This document shows, in pieces, positions 30,340 through 38,657 of a stretch of 64,000 nucleotides of DNA. This DNA comes from CAIWHR01 sp963823215. GTDB taxonomy: Bacteria; Pseudomonadota; Gammaproteobacteria; Burkholderiales; Casimicrobiaceae. Under the pieces are notes generated by a model. That model worked only from the letters and a program-made list of their open reading frames with translations. It was not told the origin of the DNA and did not search any database. The DNA lies in NCBI GenBank assembly GCA_963823215.1, contig CAWGKT010000002.1:124001-188000 (forward strand), read 5' to 3'. Position 1 is the first letter of the stretch, and every line of letters begins with the position of its first letter. Both the position numbers and the translations under genes were made by a program.

Positions 30340-31196
30340 ACGGGAAGACCACGGCAAGGGTGCTGGCGAGCGCGCTATGCGCCAGCGGGCTCGACTGGAT
30401 CGTGCCCGACTGGTCGGCGCCCGCTCGCGTGGGTGCGCTAGTGACCACCCGCCGCGGCGGGGTCAGCGCCGGGCCCCTGGCAACGATGAACCTCGGACGC
30501 AAAGGCCGCGATGAAGCCTCGGCCCTTGCCGAGAATCGGCGCCGGCTGGCGGGTTTCCTGCCCTCACCGCCGGTATGGCTCGATCAGGTGCACGGGACCG
30601 CGGTCGCAACGCTGACGCCGGAGACAGCCGTCCTGCCGGCACCGGTTGCCGACGCCGCGGTCACGCGCGAGCGCGACGTCGTCTGCGCGATCCTCACCGC
30701 CGACTGCCTGCCGGTGCTCTTCGCCGACCGCAAGGACGCGGCGGTGGGCATCGCGCACGCCGGGTGGCGCGGGCTGGCCGCGGGCGTGCTCGAGGCGACC
30801 ATCGCGGCGCTCGCCGATCTCGGCGCGCGCCGGGAAGACCTGGTGGCCTGGCTCGGCCCCGCCATCGGCCCGACACGCTTCGAGGTCGGCGCCGATGTCC
30901 GCGACGCTTTCTGCGCGGATGACGACGGCGCCGCGGCCTGCTTCACGCCGTATGAGCCCGCCGGGCCGCCCCAAGGGCGAATACCGGAGCGCGCAGCGCG
31001 AAGGTACACCAGTGTGCCGGCCAAGTGGCATGCCGATCTCTATGGCCTTGCCCGGCGGCGGCTTGCCCGCAGCGGAGTGACTGGGGTCAGCGGCGGTGGC
31101 TGCTGCACCTTCACGGACGAGGCGCGCTTCTTCTCGCATCGCCGCGATCCCCGGACGGGCCGGATGGCGGCCGCGGTCTGGCTCGAGCGCGAGTGA
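30336..31196 (+). CDS. pgeF: Peptidoglycan-editing/laccase-domain protein PgeF (YfiH)
   Basis: A 286-residue protein of the multi-copper-polyphenol-oxidase-like domain family, shown in E. coli to prevent misincorporation of serine in peptidoglycan; relatives act as purine nucleoside phosphorylases. It begins at a GTG overlapping the rluD stop. Key segments are LTTRRGGVS-like VTTRRGGVSAGP, WLDQVHGT, ILTADCLPVLFAD and IAHAGWRGLAAGVLE, with the metal-binding His/Cys/His expected from these motifs. SGGGCCTFTDEARFFSHRRD is the usual C-terminal motif. The section around 30965-31020 (QGRIPERAARRYTS) is less family-like. Confidence 0.9.
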   Translation: MNGKTTARVLASALCASGLDWIVPDWSAPARVGALVTTRRGGVSAGPLATMNLGRKGRDEASALAENRRRLAGFLPSPPVWLDQVHGTAVATLTPETAVLPAPVADAAVTRERDVVCAILTADCLPVLFADRKDAAVGIAHAGWRGLAAGVLEATIAALADLGARREDLVAWLGPAIGPTRFEVGADVRDAFCADDDGAAACFTPYEPAGPPQGRIPERAARRYTSVPAKWHADLYGLARRRLARSGVTGVSGGGCCTFTDEARFFSHRRDPRTGRMAAAVWLERE

Positions 31197-31367
31197 AGCG
31201 GCGCCTGTGGTGCGCGAACGCGAGCAGCAGCAACTGTCTCGGCATCCTCGTCGTCAAGCCAGTGCTCCGTCCGGAATCGTTTCTGACCCCGCTTCCGTAC
31301 GTATAATTCATGGCGGCCGCAGCCCAGCCGTCGCAACCCCGCGCCAAGCCGCCTCCGAGTCCCCGCC

Positions 31368-32159
31368 TTGAGCATCCTGCTGCAGATCGTCATCGCCGCA
31401 CTTTCGGGCGGCGTATTCGCGACGATCGCCGCCGCGGGCACGCTGGTCCTGCATCGTTCGTGGATCTCCCGCATCGTGTCGTTCGCCGTCGGCGCGCTGC
31501 TGGGTGCCGTTTTTCTCGAGCTGCTGCCGCATGCGCTGGAAACCGGCAATGCGGAGCGGGTGATGGTGACCGTGCTCGCCGGCCTGCTGGCGTTCTTCGC
31601 GCTCGAGAAGCTGGTGCTCTGGCGGCACGCGCACGGTCATGCCGAGCACGAGGACGGCGTCGACGAGTCGGAGCACGAGCACGCGCTGCACGCGCACGGC
31701 GCGGATCAGGGGCGCTCGGGGCTGATGATCCTCATCGGCACCAGCGTCCACAATTTCTGCGACGGCGTGGTCATCGCCGCGGCATTCCTGGCGAGCACGG
31801 CGCTGGGCGTCGCCACGACGGTCGCGATCGTCGCGCACGCGGTGCCCCAGCAGGTCGGCGACTTCGCGGTGCTCGTCCATTCGGGGTTCATGCGGAAGCG
31901 CGCATTTGCATACAACGTGGCGGTCGGCATCGCCACGCTGGTCGGTGCGCTCGCGGGCTACGTCGCGCTGGCCGACATGCGGCAGGCGCTGCCCACGGCG
32001 CTCGCGATCGCCGCGTCGAGCCTGCTGTACGTGGCGGTCGCCGACCTCATACCCAGCCTGCACCGACGGCCGGAGCCCATCGAGACAGCGAAGCAGCTAT
32101 TGCTGATCGGGCTGGGGATTGCCGTGATCGCGCTCGCACACGTGGCGCTGGAGCCTTGA
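31368..32159 (+). CDS. ZIP family divalent metal transporter
   Basis: A 263-residue inner-membrane transporter. Seven to eight helices can be drawn. A His-rich loop (HAHGHAEHEDG, HEHALHAHG; about residues 90-120) lies between helices 3 and 4. Helix 4 has SVHNFCDGVVIAAAF and helix 5 has VAHAVPQQVGDFAVL, corresponding to the HNxxDG and HExPxExGD metal-site motifs; the glutamates of the second motif are replaced by Ala and Gln. Zinc or iron uptake is the likely role. The start is TTG with no clear ribosome site, so it is uncertain. It sits between pgeF and phaC on the same strand. Confidence 0.82.
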   Translation: MSILLQIVIAALSGGVFATIAAAGTLVLHRSWISRIVSFAVGALLGAVFLELLPHALETGNAERVMVTVLAGLLAFFALEKLVLWRHAHGHAEHEDGVDESEHEHALHAHGADQGRSGLMILIGTSVHNFCDGVVIAAAFLASTALGVATTVAIVAHAVPQQVGDFAVLVHSGFMRKRAFAYNVAVGIATLVGALAGYVALADMRQALPTALAIAASSLLYVAVADLIPSLHRRPEPIETAKQLLLIGLGIAVIALAHVALEP

Positions 32160-32204
32160 TGGCCGGGACGCTGCCCGACCTGCGTAACTGAGCCAACTTC
32201 GATC

Positions 32205-33986
32205 ATGGCCGCAGCATCAAGTCCCGTGCCGCCGGCGTCGAGCGAACTCGCCGCGCAGTGGCACGCCCTCGCCGAGGAGTGGGCGCGGTGGTATGCGAAG
32301 ACCGCGTCCGAATTCACGGGTGAGCCGCTGCTGGGCAGCATCGCCAATCTCGCGCTGGCGCCCTTTCCGCCGACGGGTCCCGTCGACGTCGAGCGGCTCG
32401 CCGCGCTCAACGAGAAATACCGGCCCCGCTGGGAGGCGTTGTGGTCCGCGGCGATTGCCGCGGCCACCACGGGCGGGCTTCCGGAGCAACCACTGCCCGA
32501 GGTGGCCAGCCGCGCACCCGGCGATCGCCGTTTCGCCGCGCGCGAGTGGCGGGAGCTGCCTTACTTTGCGCTCATGAAGCAGGGGTACCTGCTGCTCGGC
32601 GAGTTCCTGGGCGAGGCCGCGACGCTCGCGCCGCTCCCGGAGCCGGACCGACAACGCCTCGTGTTCCTGACGAAGCAATACGTGGATGCGCTGGCGCCGA
32701 CCAATTTCATAGCGACCAATCCCGACGCGCTGAAACGCGCGCTGTCGACCGAGGGCGCGAGTCTCATGCGGGGGATCGCCAATCTCGCCGAGGACGCACG
32801 GCGCGGCCGCATCACGATGAGCGACGAGGGCGCGTTCGAAGTGGGCCGCAACCTTGCCGTCACACCTGGCAGCGTCGTTTTCCGCAACGACCTGATCGAG
32901 CTCATTCAGTATGCGCCGACGACGGCGCGCGTGCACCGGCGGCCGCTGGTGATCGTGCCTCCCTGCATCAACAAGTACTACATTCTCGATCTGCAGCCCG
33001 AGAATTCCCTTGTTCGCTGGGCCGTCGGCGAAGGCCACACGGTGTTCATGATCTCGTGGCGCAACATCCCGCCCGAACTCGGCCGCCTTACGTGGGACGA
33101 TTACATCGAACTGGGCGTACTCCGTGCGATGGCCACCGCGCGGCAAATCACCGGCAGCAGGACCGTCAACACGCTCGGCTTTTGCGTCGGCGGCACGCTG
33201 CTCGCGTGCGCGCTGGCGGTGCTTGCGGCCCGCGGCGAACGGTCCGTCGCGAGCCTCACGCTGCTCACTACGATGCTGGACTTCGCGGACCCGGGCGACA
33301 TCGGCGTCTACGTCTCGCGCGAGATGCTCGCCGCGCGCAAGTCCGCGCTCATGGCGGGAAAGCGCATGCAGGGCAGCGAGCTCGCCGGCGCGTTCGCGAG
33401 CCTGCGCGCCAACGAGCTTGTCTGGAACTACGTCGTCAGCAACTACCTCAAGGGCGAGACGCCGCCGGCGTTCGACCTGCTCTACTGGAACGGCGACTCG
33501 TCGAACCTGCCGGGACCCATGTGCGCGTATTACCTCGAGCGGATGTACCTCGACAACAAGCTGCGCGAGGGTGGCGCGCTGACGATGGCCGGCGAAAGCG
33601 TCGATCTCGCGCGCGTCACGGTGCCCGCCTGCATCGTCGCCTCACGCGATGACCACATCGTACCCTGGCGATCGGCGTACCAATCCACGCGGCTGCTCGG
33701 CGGCGAGGTGACCTTCGTGCTGGGCGCGTCCGGGCATATCGCCGGCGTCGTCAACCCGCCGACGAAGAACCGGCGCAACCATTGGACCAATCCGGTGCTC
33801 GCGGCCACGGCCGACGACTGGCTGGCGCATGCCGAGACCCATCCCGGAAGCTGGTGGCCGCACTGGGGCGCGTGGGTAGCCCGTCATGGCGGCAGGCTGG
33901 GTCCGGCGCCGCGCGCGGCAGGCAGCGCCGCCAACCCGCCACTCTACCCGGCACCCGGTCGGTACGTGCTCGAGACACCCGAGTGA
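32205..33986 (+). CDS. phaC: Class I polyhydroxyalkanoate synthase PhaC
   Basis: A 593-residue granule-bound enzyme that polymerises hydroxyacyl-CoA. The N-terminal half has NFIATNPDALKRAL and GSVVFRNDLIELIQYAPT. The alpha/beta-hydrolase core has VIVPPCINKYYILDLQPENSLVRW, the lipase-like box GFCVGG with the catalytic Cys (about residue 328), WNGDSSNLPGPMCAYYL, SRDDHIVPW with the catalytic Asp and GASGHIAGVVNPP with the catalytic His. The length and the Trp-rich C-terminus (HPGSWWPHW) are normal for class I. phaB follows after 143 bp. Confidence 0.96.
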   Translation: MAAASSPVPPASSELAAQWHALAEEWARWYAKTASEFTGEPLLGSIANLALAPFPPTGPVDVERLAALNEKYRPRWEALWSAAIAAATTGGLPEQPLPEVASRAPGDRRFAAREWRELPYFALMKQGYLLLGEFLGEAATLAPLPEPDRQRLVFLTKQYVDALAPTNFIATNPDALKRALSTEGASLMRGIANLAEDARRGRITMSDEGAFEVGRNLAVTPGSVVFRNDLIELIQYAPTTARVHRRPLVIVPPCINKYYILDLQPENSLVRWAVGEGHTVFMISWRNIPPELGRLTWDDYIELGVLRAMATARQITGSRTVNTLGFCVGGTLLACALAVLAARGERSVASLTLLTTMLDFADPGDIGVYVSREMLAARKSALMAGKRMQGSELAGAFASLRANELVWNYVVSNYLKGETPPAFDLLYWNGDSSNLPGPMCAYYLERMYLDNKLREGGALTMAGESVDLARVTVPACIVASRDDHIVPWRSAYQSTRLLGGEVTFVLGASGHIAGVVNPPTKNRRNHWTNPVLAATADDWLAHAETHPGSWWPHWGAWVARHGGRLGPAPRAAGSAANPPLYPAPGRYVLETPE

Positions 33987-34129
33987 GCGGCTGCAGTCCC
34001 TGCCCACCGGCAAAAGCCCCCTGACCGTGCCGCGCCAGCCCGGCGTGCGCTAACATGCGACCGGAGGCTCGATACCCCGACCCGAACAACGCCCGGCACT
34101 ACGGCCGGCACCGCCAGAGGAGAGAGAAC

Positions 34130-34882
34130 ATGCCCATAAAGATTCCGCGCGTCGCGCTCGTCACCGGAGGGATGGGTGGCCTCGGCGAAGCGATCTGCAT
34201 CAAGCTCGCTGCGCTCGGCTACAAGGTCGTCACAACCCACTCGCCCGGCAATGCCAAGGCGCAGGAGTGGCTCGAAGGCATGAACAAGATGGGTTATGGC
34301 TTTCGTGCTTACGCCTGCGATGTCGCCGACTGGGATTCATGCGTCGCCTGCGCGCAGAAAGTCGTCGCCGAGGTCGGCCCGATCGACGTGCTGGTCAACA
34401 ACGCCGGCATCACGCGCGACTCGACATTCAGGAAGATGGACCGCGTGAACTGGGATGCCGTGCTGACGACCAACCTCGATTCCTGCTTCAACATGACCAA
34501 GCAGGTGTGCGACGGCATGGTCGACCGCGGCTGGGGCCGGATCATCAACATCTCCTCGGTCAACGGGCAAAAGGGCGCTTTCGGCCAGGTCAACTACTCG
34601 GCGGCCAAGGCGGGCATGCACGGCTTCACCAAGGCACTGGCCCTCGAGGTGGCGCGCAAGGGGGTCACGGTCAACACGATCTCGCCGGGCTACATCGGCA
34701 CGAAGATGGTGATGGCGATCCCCACCGAAGTGCTCGACTCCAAGATCATTCCTCAGATCCCGATGGGCCGGCTCGGCAAGCCCGAAGAGGTGGCCGGATT
34801 GGTTGCCTACCTTTCCAGCGAGGAAGCCGCATTCGTCACCGGCGCGAACATCGCAATCAACGGCGGCCAGCACATGTTCTGA
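34130..34882 (+). CDS. phaB: Acetoacetyl-CoA reductase PhaB
   Basis: A 250-residue SDR that makes (R)-3-hydroxybutyryl-CoA for PhaC, normally with NADPH. It shows VTGGMGGLGEAI (cofactor loop), NNAGITRDSTFRKM, INISSVNGQKGAFGQVNYSAAKAG with the catalytic Ser, Tyr and Lys, and SPGYIGTKMVMAI, a PhaB-like C-terminal region. AGAGGAGAG precedes the ATG by five bases. No phaA lies between phaC and phaB, unlike the usual phaCAB order, so the ketothiolase must be encoded elsewhere. Confidence 0.95.
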   Translation: MPIKIPRVALVTGGMGGLGEAICIKLAALGYKVVTTHSPGNAKAQEWLEGMNKMGYGFRAYACDVADWDSCVACAQKVVAEVGPIDVLVNNAGITRDSTFRKMDRVNWDAVLTTNLDSCFNMTKQVCDGMVDRGWGRIINISSVNGQKGAFGQVNYSAAKAGMHGFTKALALEVARKGVTVNTISPGYIGTKMVMAIPTEVLDSKIIPQIPMGRLGKPEEVAGLVAYLSSEEAAFVTGANIAINGGQHMF

Positions 34883-34919
34883 TGGATTGGCGCGGCGGCG
34901 CGCGCGGCGTCGAGGCGCG

Positions 34920-34949
34920 AAAAAAAACCCCGCAGGTTGCCCTGCGGGG
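34920..34949 (-). terminator. Rho-independent terminator of the phasin gene
   Basis: A perfect 9-bp stem CCCCGCAGG / CCTGCGGGG with loop TTGC lies at 34928-34949. On the minus strand it is followed by eight T (34920-34927 on the plus strand as A). It lies 55 bp past the phasin stop and 37 bp past the convergent phaB stop. The T run favours termination of the minus-strand phasin transcript. Confidence 0.9.
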
Positions 34950-35004
34950 CTGAGGCTGTATCTCTCAGGAGGAGGAGAAAGATACAGATCGTTACGTGCA
35001 ACCT

Positions 35005-35559
35005 TTACGCAGCCTTGCGGCCCTTGGCGACGGGCTTCATCGCGTTCGCGGCATTGGCAGACGCAGCGCGCACGCTCGCATCGGCCAGGCTCACGACCTG
35101 CTTCGTCGCCTTCTGGAACTGGTCGAACGCGGCGGTCGACGCAGCGAACGTCGACTTGAACGCATTGACGGCGGCATCCGAGCCGGCCGGGGCCGACTTG
35201 CTGGCCTGCTCGACCCAGGCCGCGGTGTCCTTGGTGTAGGTCGACCACGCTTCTTCGGCGAGCGCTGTGAACTGCGCTTGCGCTTGCGACGAGATCTCGT
35301 ACAGGCTGCGGGTGTAGGCGGTCGCTGCTTCGACGCCGGTTTCGGCGTACTTGGCGCGCAGCGCCATCAGGTCCTCGACGTCCTTGACCGACGCGGCGGC
35401 GGCGGCGCTCTCGACGCCCTTCGCCAGCACGACCTTGACGGCGTTCAGGTTCAGATTGACGAGCTTCTCGGCATTCTGCATCGCGAGCGCGGCGAGCTTC
35501 GTGGCTTGCGCGACATTGACCTTGTTGAAATCGGCGAATTGTTCAGTGGCTGAATACAT
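35005..35559 (-). CDS. phaP: Phasin family protein (PhaP)
   Basis: A 184-residue, almost wholly helical, Ala-rich protein that coats PHA granules and limits their coalescence. It opens with TEQFADFNKVNVAQATKLAALAMQNAEKLVNLNLN and contains VKDVEDLMALRAKYAETGVEAATAYTRSLYEISSQAQAQF, the conserved Phasin_2 pattern. The C-terminus is basic (KPVAKGRKAA). The ribosome site is AAAGGGA before the ATG. It is transcribed toward phaB from a strong promoter that faces the phaR gene. Confidence 0.93.
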   Translation of the reverse strand: MYSATEQFADFNKVNVAQATKLAALAMQNAEKLVNLNLNAVKVVLAKGVESAAAAASVKDVEDLMALRAKYAETGVEAATAYTRSLYEISSQAQAQFTALAEEAWSTYTKDTAAWVEQASKSAPAGSDAAVNAFKSTFAASTAAFDQFQKATKQVVSLADASVRAASANAANAMKPVAKGRKAA

Positions 35560-35675
35560 GGTTTTCCCTTTCGTGGGTTGATCACGGTCGCCCGACGCGA
35601 CCCGTTCCGTTCAAATCTCCTGGTGCCTGCCGACCGGTCCGCCCATTGGTTTCGGCTTCCTCGGGAGCGGCAATA

Positions 35676-35691
35676 TTGTTGCATTGCACAA
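35676..35691. promoter_or_regulatory. Candidate PhaR operator at the phaP transcription start
   Basis: The sequence TTGTTGCATTGCACAA is an imperfect inverted repeat with TTGT/ACAA ends and a GCATTGC core. It begins just downstream of the phaP -10 box, where a repressor would block initiation. Known PhaR proteins bind TGC-rich sequences in phaP and phaR promoters. A second TGC-rich inverted repeat, GTGC-AGC-GCAC, lies at 35735-35745, on the phaR side. Confidence 0.45.
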
Positions 35692-35696
35692 ACGTC

Positions 35697-35725
35697 ATTG
35701 TATGTAGGAAAAAGTGTGAAGTCAA
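35697..35725 (-). promoter_or_regulatory. Sigma70-type promoter of phaP
   Basis: On the minus strand TTGACT (35725-35720) and TACAAT (35702-35697) are separated by exactly 17 bp. The predicted start falls near 35690, leaving a leader of about 130 bases before the phasin ATG. This is the best sigma70 match I found in the window and fits the high expression usual for phasins. Confidence 0.7.
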
Positions 35726-35801
35726 GACTTTTTTGTGCAGCGCACCAATGTGCTGCCGGGAGGCGGCAACGGGAAACCAAACATCCTATAAATCAGCGAG
35801 T

Positions 35802-35807
35802 TATAAT
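35802..35807 (+). promoter_or_regulatory. -10 box upstream of phaR
   Basis: A perfect TATAAT lies 28 bp before the phaR ATG; no good -35 hexamer is found at 16-18 bp. GGAG (35825-35828) is six bases before the ATG. The 275-bp phaP-phaR intergenic region therefore holds two divergent promoters with the TGC-rich repeats between them. Confidence 0.45.
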
Positions 35808-35834
35808 GTTGACCTCGCCTTCCCGGAGCGCGCC

Positions 35835-36410
35835 ATGAGCGATTCCCCGCGCATCATCAAGAAATATCCGAACCGACGCCTCTACGACACGGCCAACAGC
35901 GGCTACATCACGCTTGCCGACGTGAAGCAGATGATCCTCGCGGATCTCGTGTTTCAGGTGATCGATGCCAAGACCGGGGACGACATCACCCGCACGATCC
36001 TGCTGCAGATCATCCTCGAGGAGGAGGCGGGTGGAATGCCGATGTTCAGCTCGGCGATGCTCGCGCAGATGATCCGTTTCTACGGCAGCGCGCAGCAGAC
36101 GGTCATGGGCCAGTACATCGAGCAGAACGTCACGGCATTCCTCGCGATCCAGCACAAGCTCCAGGACCAGGCAAAGCAGATCTACGGCGACAAGATGATG
36201 ATCACGCCCGATCTGTGGAAGCAGTTCATGCAGATGCAGGCTCCCGCCATGCAGGGGATGCTCGGCAACTACCTCGAGCAGAGCGCGAAGCTGTTCATGG
36301 ACATGCAGCAGCGGATGCAGGACCAGACGCGCGGCATCTTCTCGGCGTTTCCGTTCCCCGCCTTCGGTGCTGCGCAGCAATCCGCGCCGGACGAGGAAGG
36401 GAAGCGCTGA
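35835..36410 (+). CDS. phaR: Polyhydroxyalkanoate synthesis repressor PhaR
   Basis: A 191-residue regulator. The N-terminus RIIKKYPNRRLYDTANSGYITLADVKQMI is the conserved PHB/PHA-accumulation DNA-binding domain. After it come DAKTGDDITRTILLQIILEEE and then an amphipathic region (FSSAMLAQMIRFYG, QQTVMGQYIEQN) with PHB_acc repeats, and a Gln/Met-rich C-terminus that may bind granules. PhaR binds PHB and represses phaP and itself until granules form. The longer open frame upstream (to 35646) is not protein-like. Confidence 0.95.
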   Translation: MSDSPRIIKKYPNRRLYDTANSGYITLADVKQMILADLVFQVIDAKTGDDITRTILLQIILEEEAGGMPMFSSAMLAQMIRFYGSAQQTVMGQYIEQNVTAFLAIQHKLQDQAKQIYGDKMMITPDLWKQFMQMQAPAMQGMLGNYLEQSAKLFMDMQQRMQDQTRGIFSAFPFPAFGAAQQSAPDEEGKR

Positions 36411-36539
36411 TCGCCCGAAGCACCGCAACAACCGGATGGCAGCACCCGGTTCTATTGCGATGCGGAACGCTTCGCCCGGCGCGCCTTGAGCACGGTTTTC
36501 CCGCAGCGCGATGCGCGGGCGCAACCCGGGACAGACCTG

Positions 36540-37958
36540 ATGCGACGTAAACCCGATGCTGCTCCCCCGGCAGCTCCGACCCGAGTGCAACAGTCTCCGG
36601 CAAAGCGCACGGAACCGCGCCCGCCGCGCGTGGGCTTCGTCTCGCTCGGCTGCCCCAAGGCACTCGTCGACTCCGAGCTGATTCTCACGCAGCTGCGCGC
36701 CGAAGGGTACGCGATCGCGCCGACGTACGCCGGCGCCGATCTCGTCGTCGTCAACACCTGCGGCTTCATCGATGCCGCGGTCGCCGAGTCGCTCGACGCC
36801 ATCGGCGAGGCCCTTGCTGCGAACGGCAAGGTGATCGTCACCGGCTGCCTCGGCGCGAAGAGCGGCGGCGGCTTCGTCCGCGCGGCGCATCCGAAGGTGC
36901 TCGCCGTCACGGGGCCGCACGCCGCCGGGGAAGTGATGTCCGCCGTCCACGCGCACCTGCCGAAGCCGCACGATCCGTTCGCCGATCTCGTCCCGCCGCA
37001 GGGAATCAGGCTCACGCCGCGGCACTACGCGTATCTCAAGATCAGCGAAGGCTGCAATCACCGCTGCACGTTCTGCATCATTCCCTCGATGCGCGGCGAC
37101 CTCGTCAGCCGGCCGCTCGGCGACGTGCTGGCGGAAGCGCAACGGCTGCTCGACGCCGGCGTGAAGGAGTTGCTCGTGATCTCGCAGGACACGAGCGCAT
37201 ATGGCGTGGACGTCAGGTATCGCACCGGTTTCTGGCAGGGCCGACCGCTGAAGACGCGCATGACGGAGCTCGCTGTCGCGCTCGACGCGATGGCACGGGC
37301 AAAGGGTGCGTGGGTGCGGCTCCATTACGTCTACCCTTACCCCCACGTCGACGAGGTGATCGCGCGGATGACCGACGACCCTGTCAAGGGCGGCCTCCTC
37401 CCCTATCTCGACGTCCCGTTCCAGCACGCGAGTCCGCGCATCCTGAAGCTGATGAAGCGCCCCGCGAACGCGGAAGGCACGCTGCGGCGAATCGAGGCGT
37501 GGCGCGCGGCAAGGCCGGACCTCGTGATTCGGAGCACGTTCATCGCGGGCTTCCCCGGCGAAACGGAGCGCGAGTTCGAGGAGTTGCTGGCGTTCCTCGA
37601 GGCCGCCCAGCTCGATCGCGTCGGCTGCTTCGCCTACTCGCCCGTCGACGGCGCGGCGGCGAACGCGCTGCCGGATCCCATTCCAGCCGCCATCAAGGAG
37701 GAGCGGCGCGCACGGTTCATGGCGGTCCAGGCCCGGATCAGCGCGCGGCGGCTCGCGCTGCGCGTCGGCGCCACGATGACTGTACTCGTCGACGGGCACG
37801 ATGGCAGGACGGCGTTGGCCCGCAGCGCCGCCGATGCGCCCGAGATCGACGGCATCGTGCGCATTGCGGCCGGCGGTGGTCTCGCCGTCGGCGAGTTTGC
37901 GCGGGTGAGGATCACCGGGGCTTCGCGGCACGACCTGCGCGCGAAGATCGCTGGCTGA
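36540..37958 (+). CDS. rimO: Ribosomal protein S12 methylthiotransferase RimO
   Basis: A 472-residue radical-SAM methylthiotransferase that modifies Asp89 of ribosomal protein S12. The N-terminal UPF0004 domain has VGFVSLGCPKALVDSE and VNTCGFIDAAVAES with cluster-binding Cys, and VTGCLG. The radical-SAM motif CNHRCTFC follows KISEG; then IPSMRG, LPYLDVPFQHAS, STFIAGFPGETE and a TRAM domain at the C-terminus. The ATG at 36540 was chosen; a TTG at 36486 is in frame. It follows phaR by 130 bp, an arrangement I also associate with Burkholderiales. Confidence 0.94.
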   Translation: MRRKPDAAPPAAPTRVQQSPAKRTEPRPPRVGFVSLGCPKALVDSELILTQLRAEGYAIAPTYAGADLVVVNTCGFIDAAVAESLDAIGEALAANGKVIVTGCLGAKSGGGFVRAAHPKVLAVTGPHAAGEVMSAVHAHLPKPHDPFADLVPPQGIRLTPRHYAYLKISEGCNHRCTFCIIPSMRGDLVSRPLGDVLAEAQRLLDAGVKELLVISQDTSAYGVDVRYRTGFWQGRPLKTRMTELAVALDAMARAKGAWVRLHYVYPYPHVDEVIARMTDDPVKGGLLPYLDVPFQHASPRILKLMKRPANAEGTLRRIEAWRAARPDLVIRSTFIAGFPGETEREFEELLAFLEAAQLDRVGCFAYSPVDGAAANALPDPIPAAIKEERRARFMAVQARISARRLALRVGATMTVLVDGHDGRTALARSAADAPEIDGIVRIAAGGGLAVGEFARVRITGASRHDLRAKIAG

Positions 37959-38009
37959 GCGGCGGCGGCGGGCGGCCGCGCGAGCAGCGCGTCGTCACCG
38001 GCCCCGCGT

Positions 38010-38624
38010 TCACTGCGCAGGGGCGGCAATGGCGCCGCGTGCCGCGAGCTGCTTGATGATGAGATCCGCGTACCCCGGCGCCTCCTGCGCCACGGAGGTC
38101 GGATTCAGCGTTTCGGTCGTCGCGGCCCATACGAGGCGCCGCGTCTTGACCTCATAAAGGCTGGCCTCGACCGTGGCAATGTCGTACTGATTCACCGCGG
38201 TCACCGGATACCAGCCAGGACCATACATCCCGCCGTAGGGTCCCCATCCGAACCCGCCGGAAATCATCGTCGTGGAGACCTGGGTCTTCGTGTCCACCCC
38301 GAGGAGCCGGACCATGAGCGCCCCCTGCGCGCCCGATTTCTCGACGGCCGCGGTGAACGGTGCCTCGGCCGCGCGCGCCTCGTCCTGGATGACCGAGTAC
38401 CCGGCGATACCGTCCACGCCGGCAGCGCGCAGCCTCTGCGCGAATACGTCCTCGAACACGCGACGGTCGGCGATGTTGCCGCCCACCCCGACAACAACGA
38501 TTTTCCGCATCGGGCCGCCGGCGTAGCCCGGGTCGAACCACGCCGATTTGATCGACGTGGTCTGGCACGCGACCAACATCAGCGTGGCGAGGCCGATGGC
38601 AAGCGCGCGGCAAAACTCCCGCAT
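38010..38624 (-). CDS. Putative lipoprotein of unknown function (DUF4136-like fold)
   Basis: A 204-residue protein with a lipoprotein signal LAIGLATLMLVAC (lipobox LVAC). The mature part has TTSIKSAWFDPGYAGGPMRKIVVVGVGGN, DVFAQRLRAAGVDGIAGYSV and VRLLGVDTKTQVSTT, and a Gly/Tyr-rich loop FGWGPYGGMYGPGWYPV, then VEASLYEVKTRRLVW. The pattern is like many small Proteobacterial periplasmic lipoproteins annotated as hypothetical or DUF4136-related; function unknown. It lies downstream of fabI by 33 bp on the same strand and could be in its operon. Confidence 0.75.
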   Translation of the reverse strand: MREFCRALAIGLATLMLVACQTTSIKSAWFDPGYAGGPMRKIVVVGVGGNIADRRVFEDVFAQRLRAAGVDGIAGYSVIQDEARAAEAPFTAAVEKSGAQGALMVRLLGVDTKTQVSTTMISGGFGWGPYGGMYGPGWYPVTAVNQYDIATVEASLYEVKTRRLVWAATTETLNPTSVAQEAPGYADLIIKQLAARGAIAAPAQ

Positions 38625-38657
38625 GATGGTTTCCTTCCTGCGACAGGACGAAGGCCG

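Noticed and set aside
31240..31310. A third REP-like copy, because TCTGACCCC occurs here and GGGGTCAG occurs at 31084.
   Set aside because: The two are about 200 bp apart, the first is inside the pgeF coding region and no arm pairing extends beyond the eight-base core.
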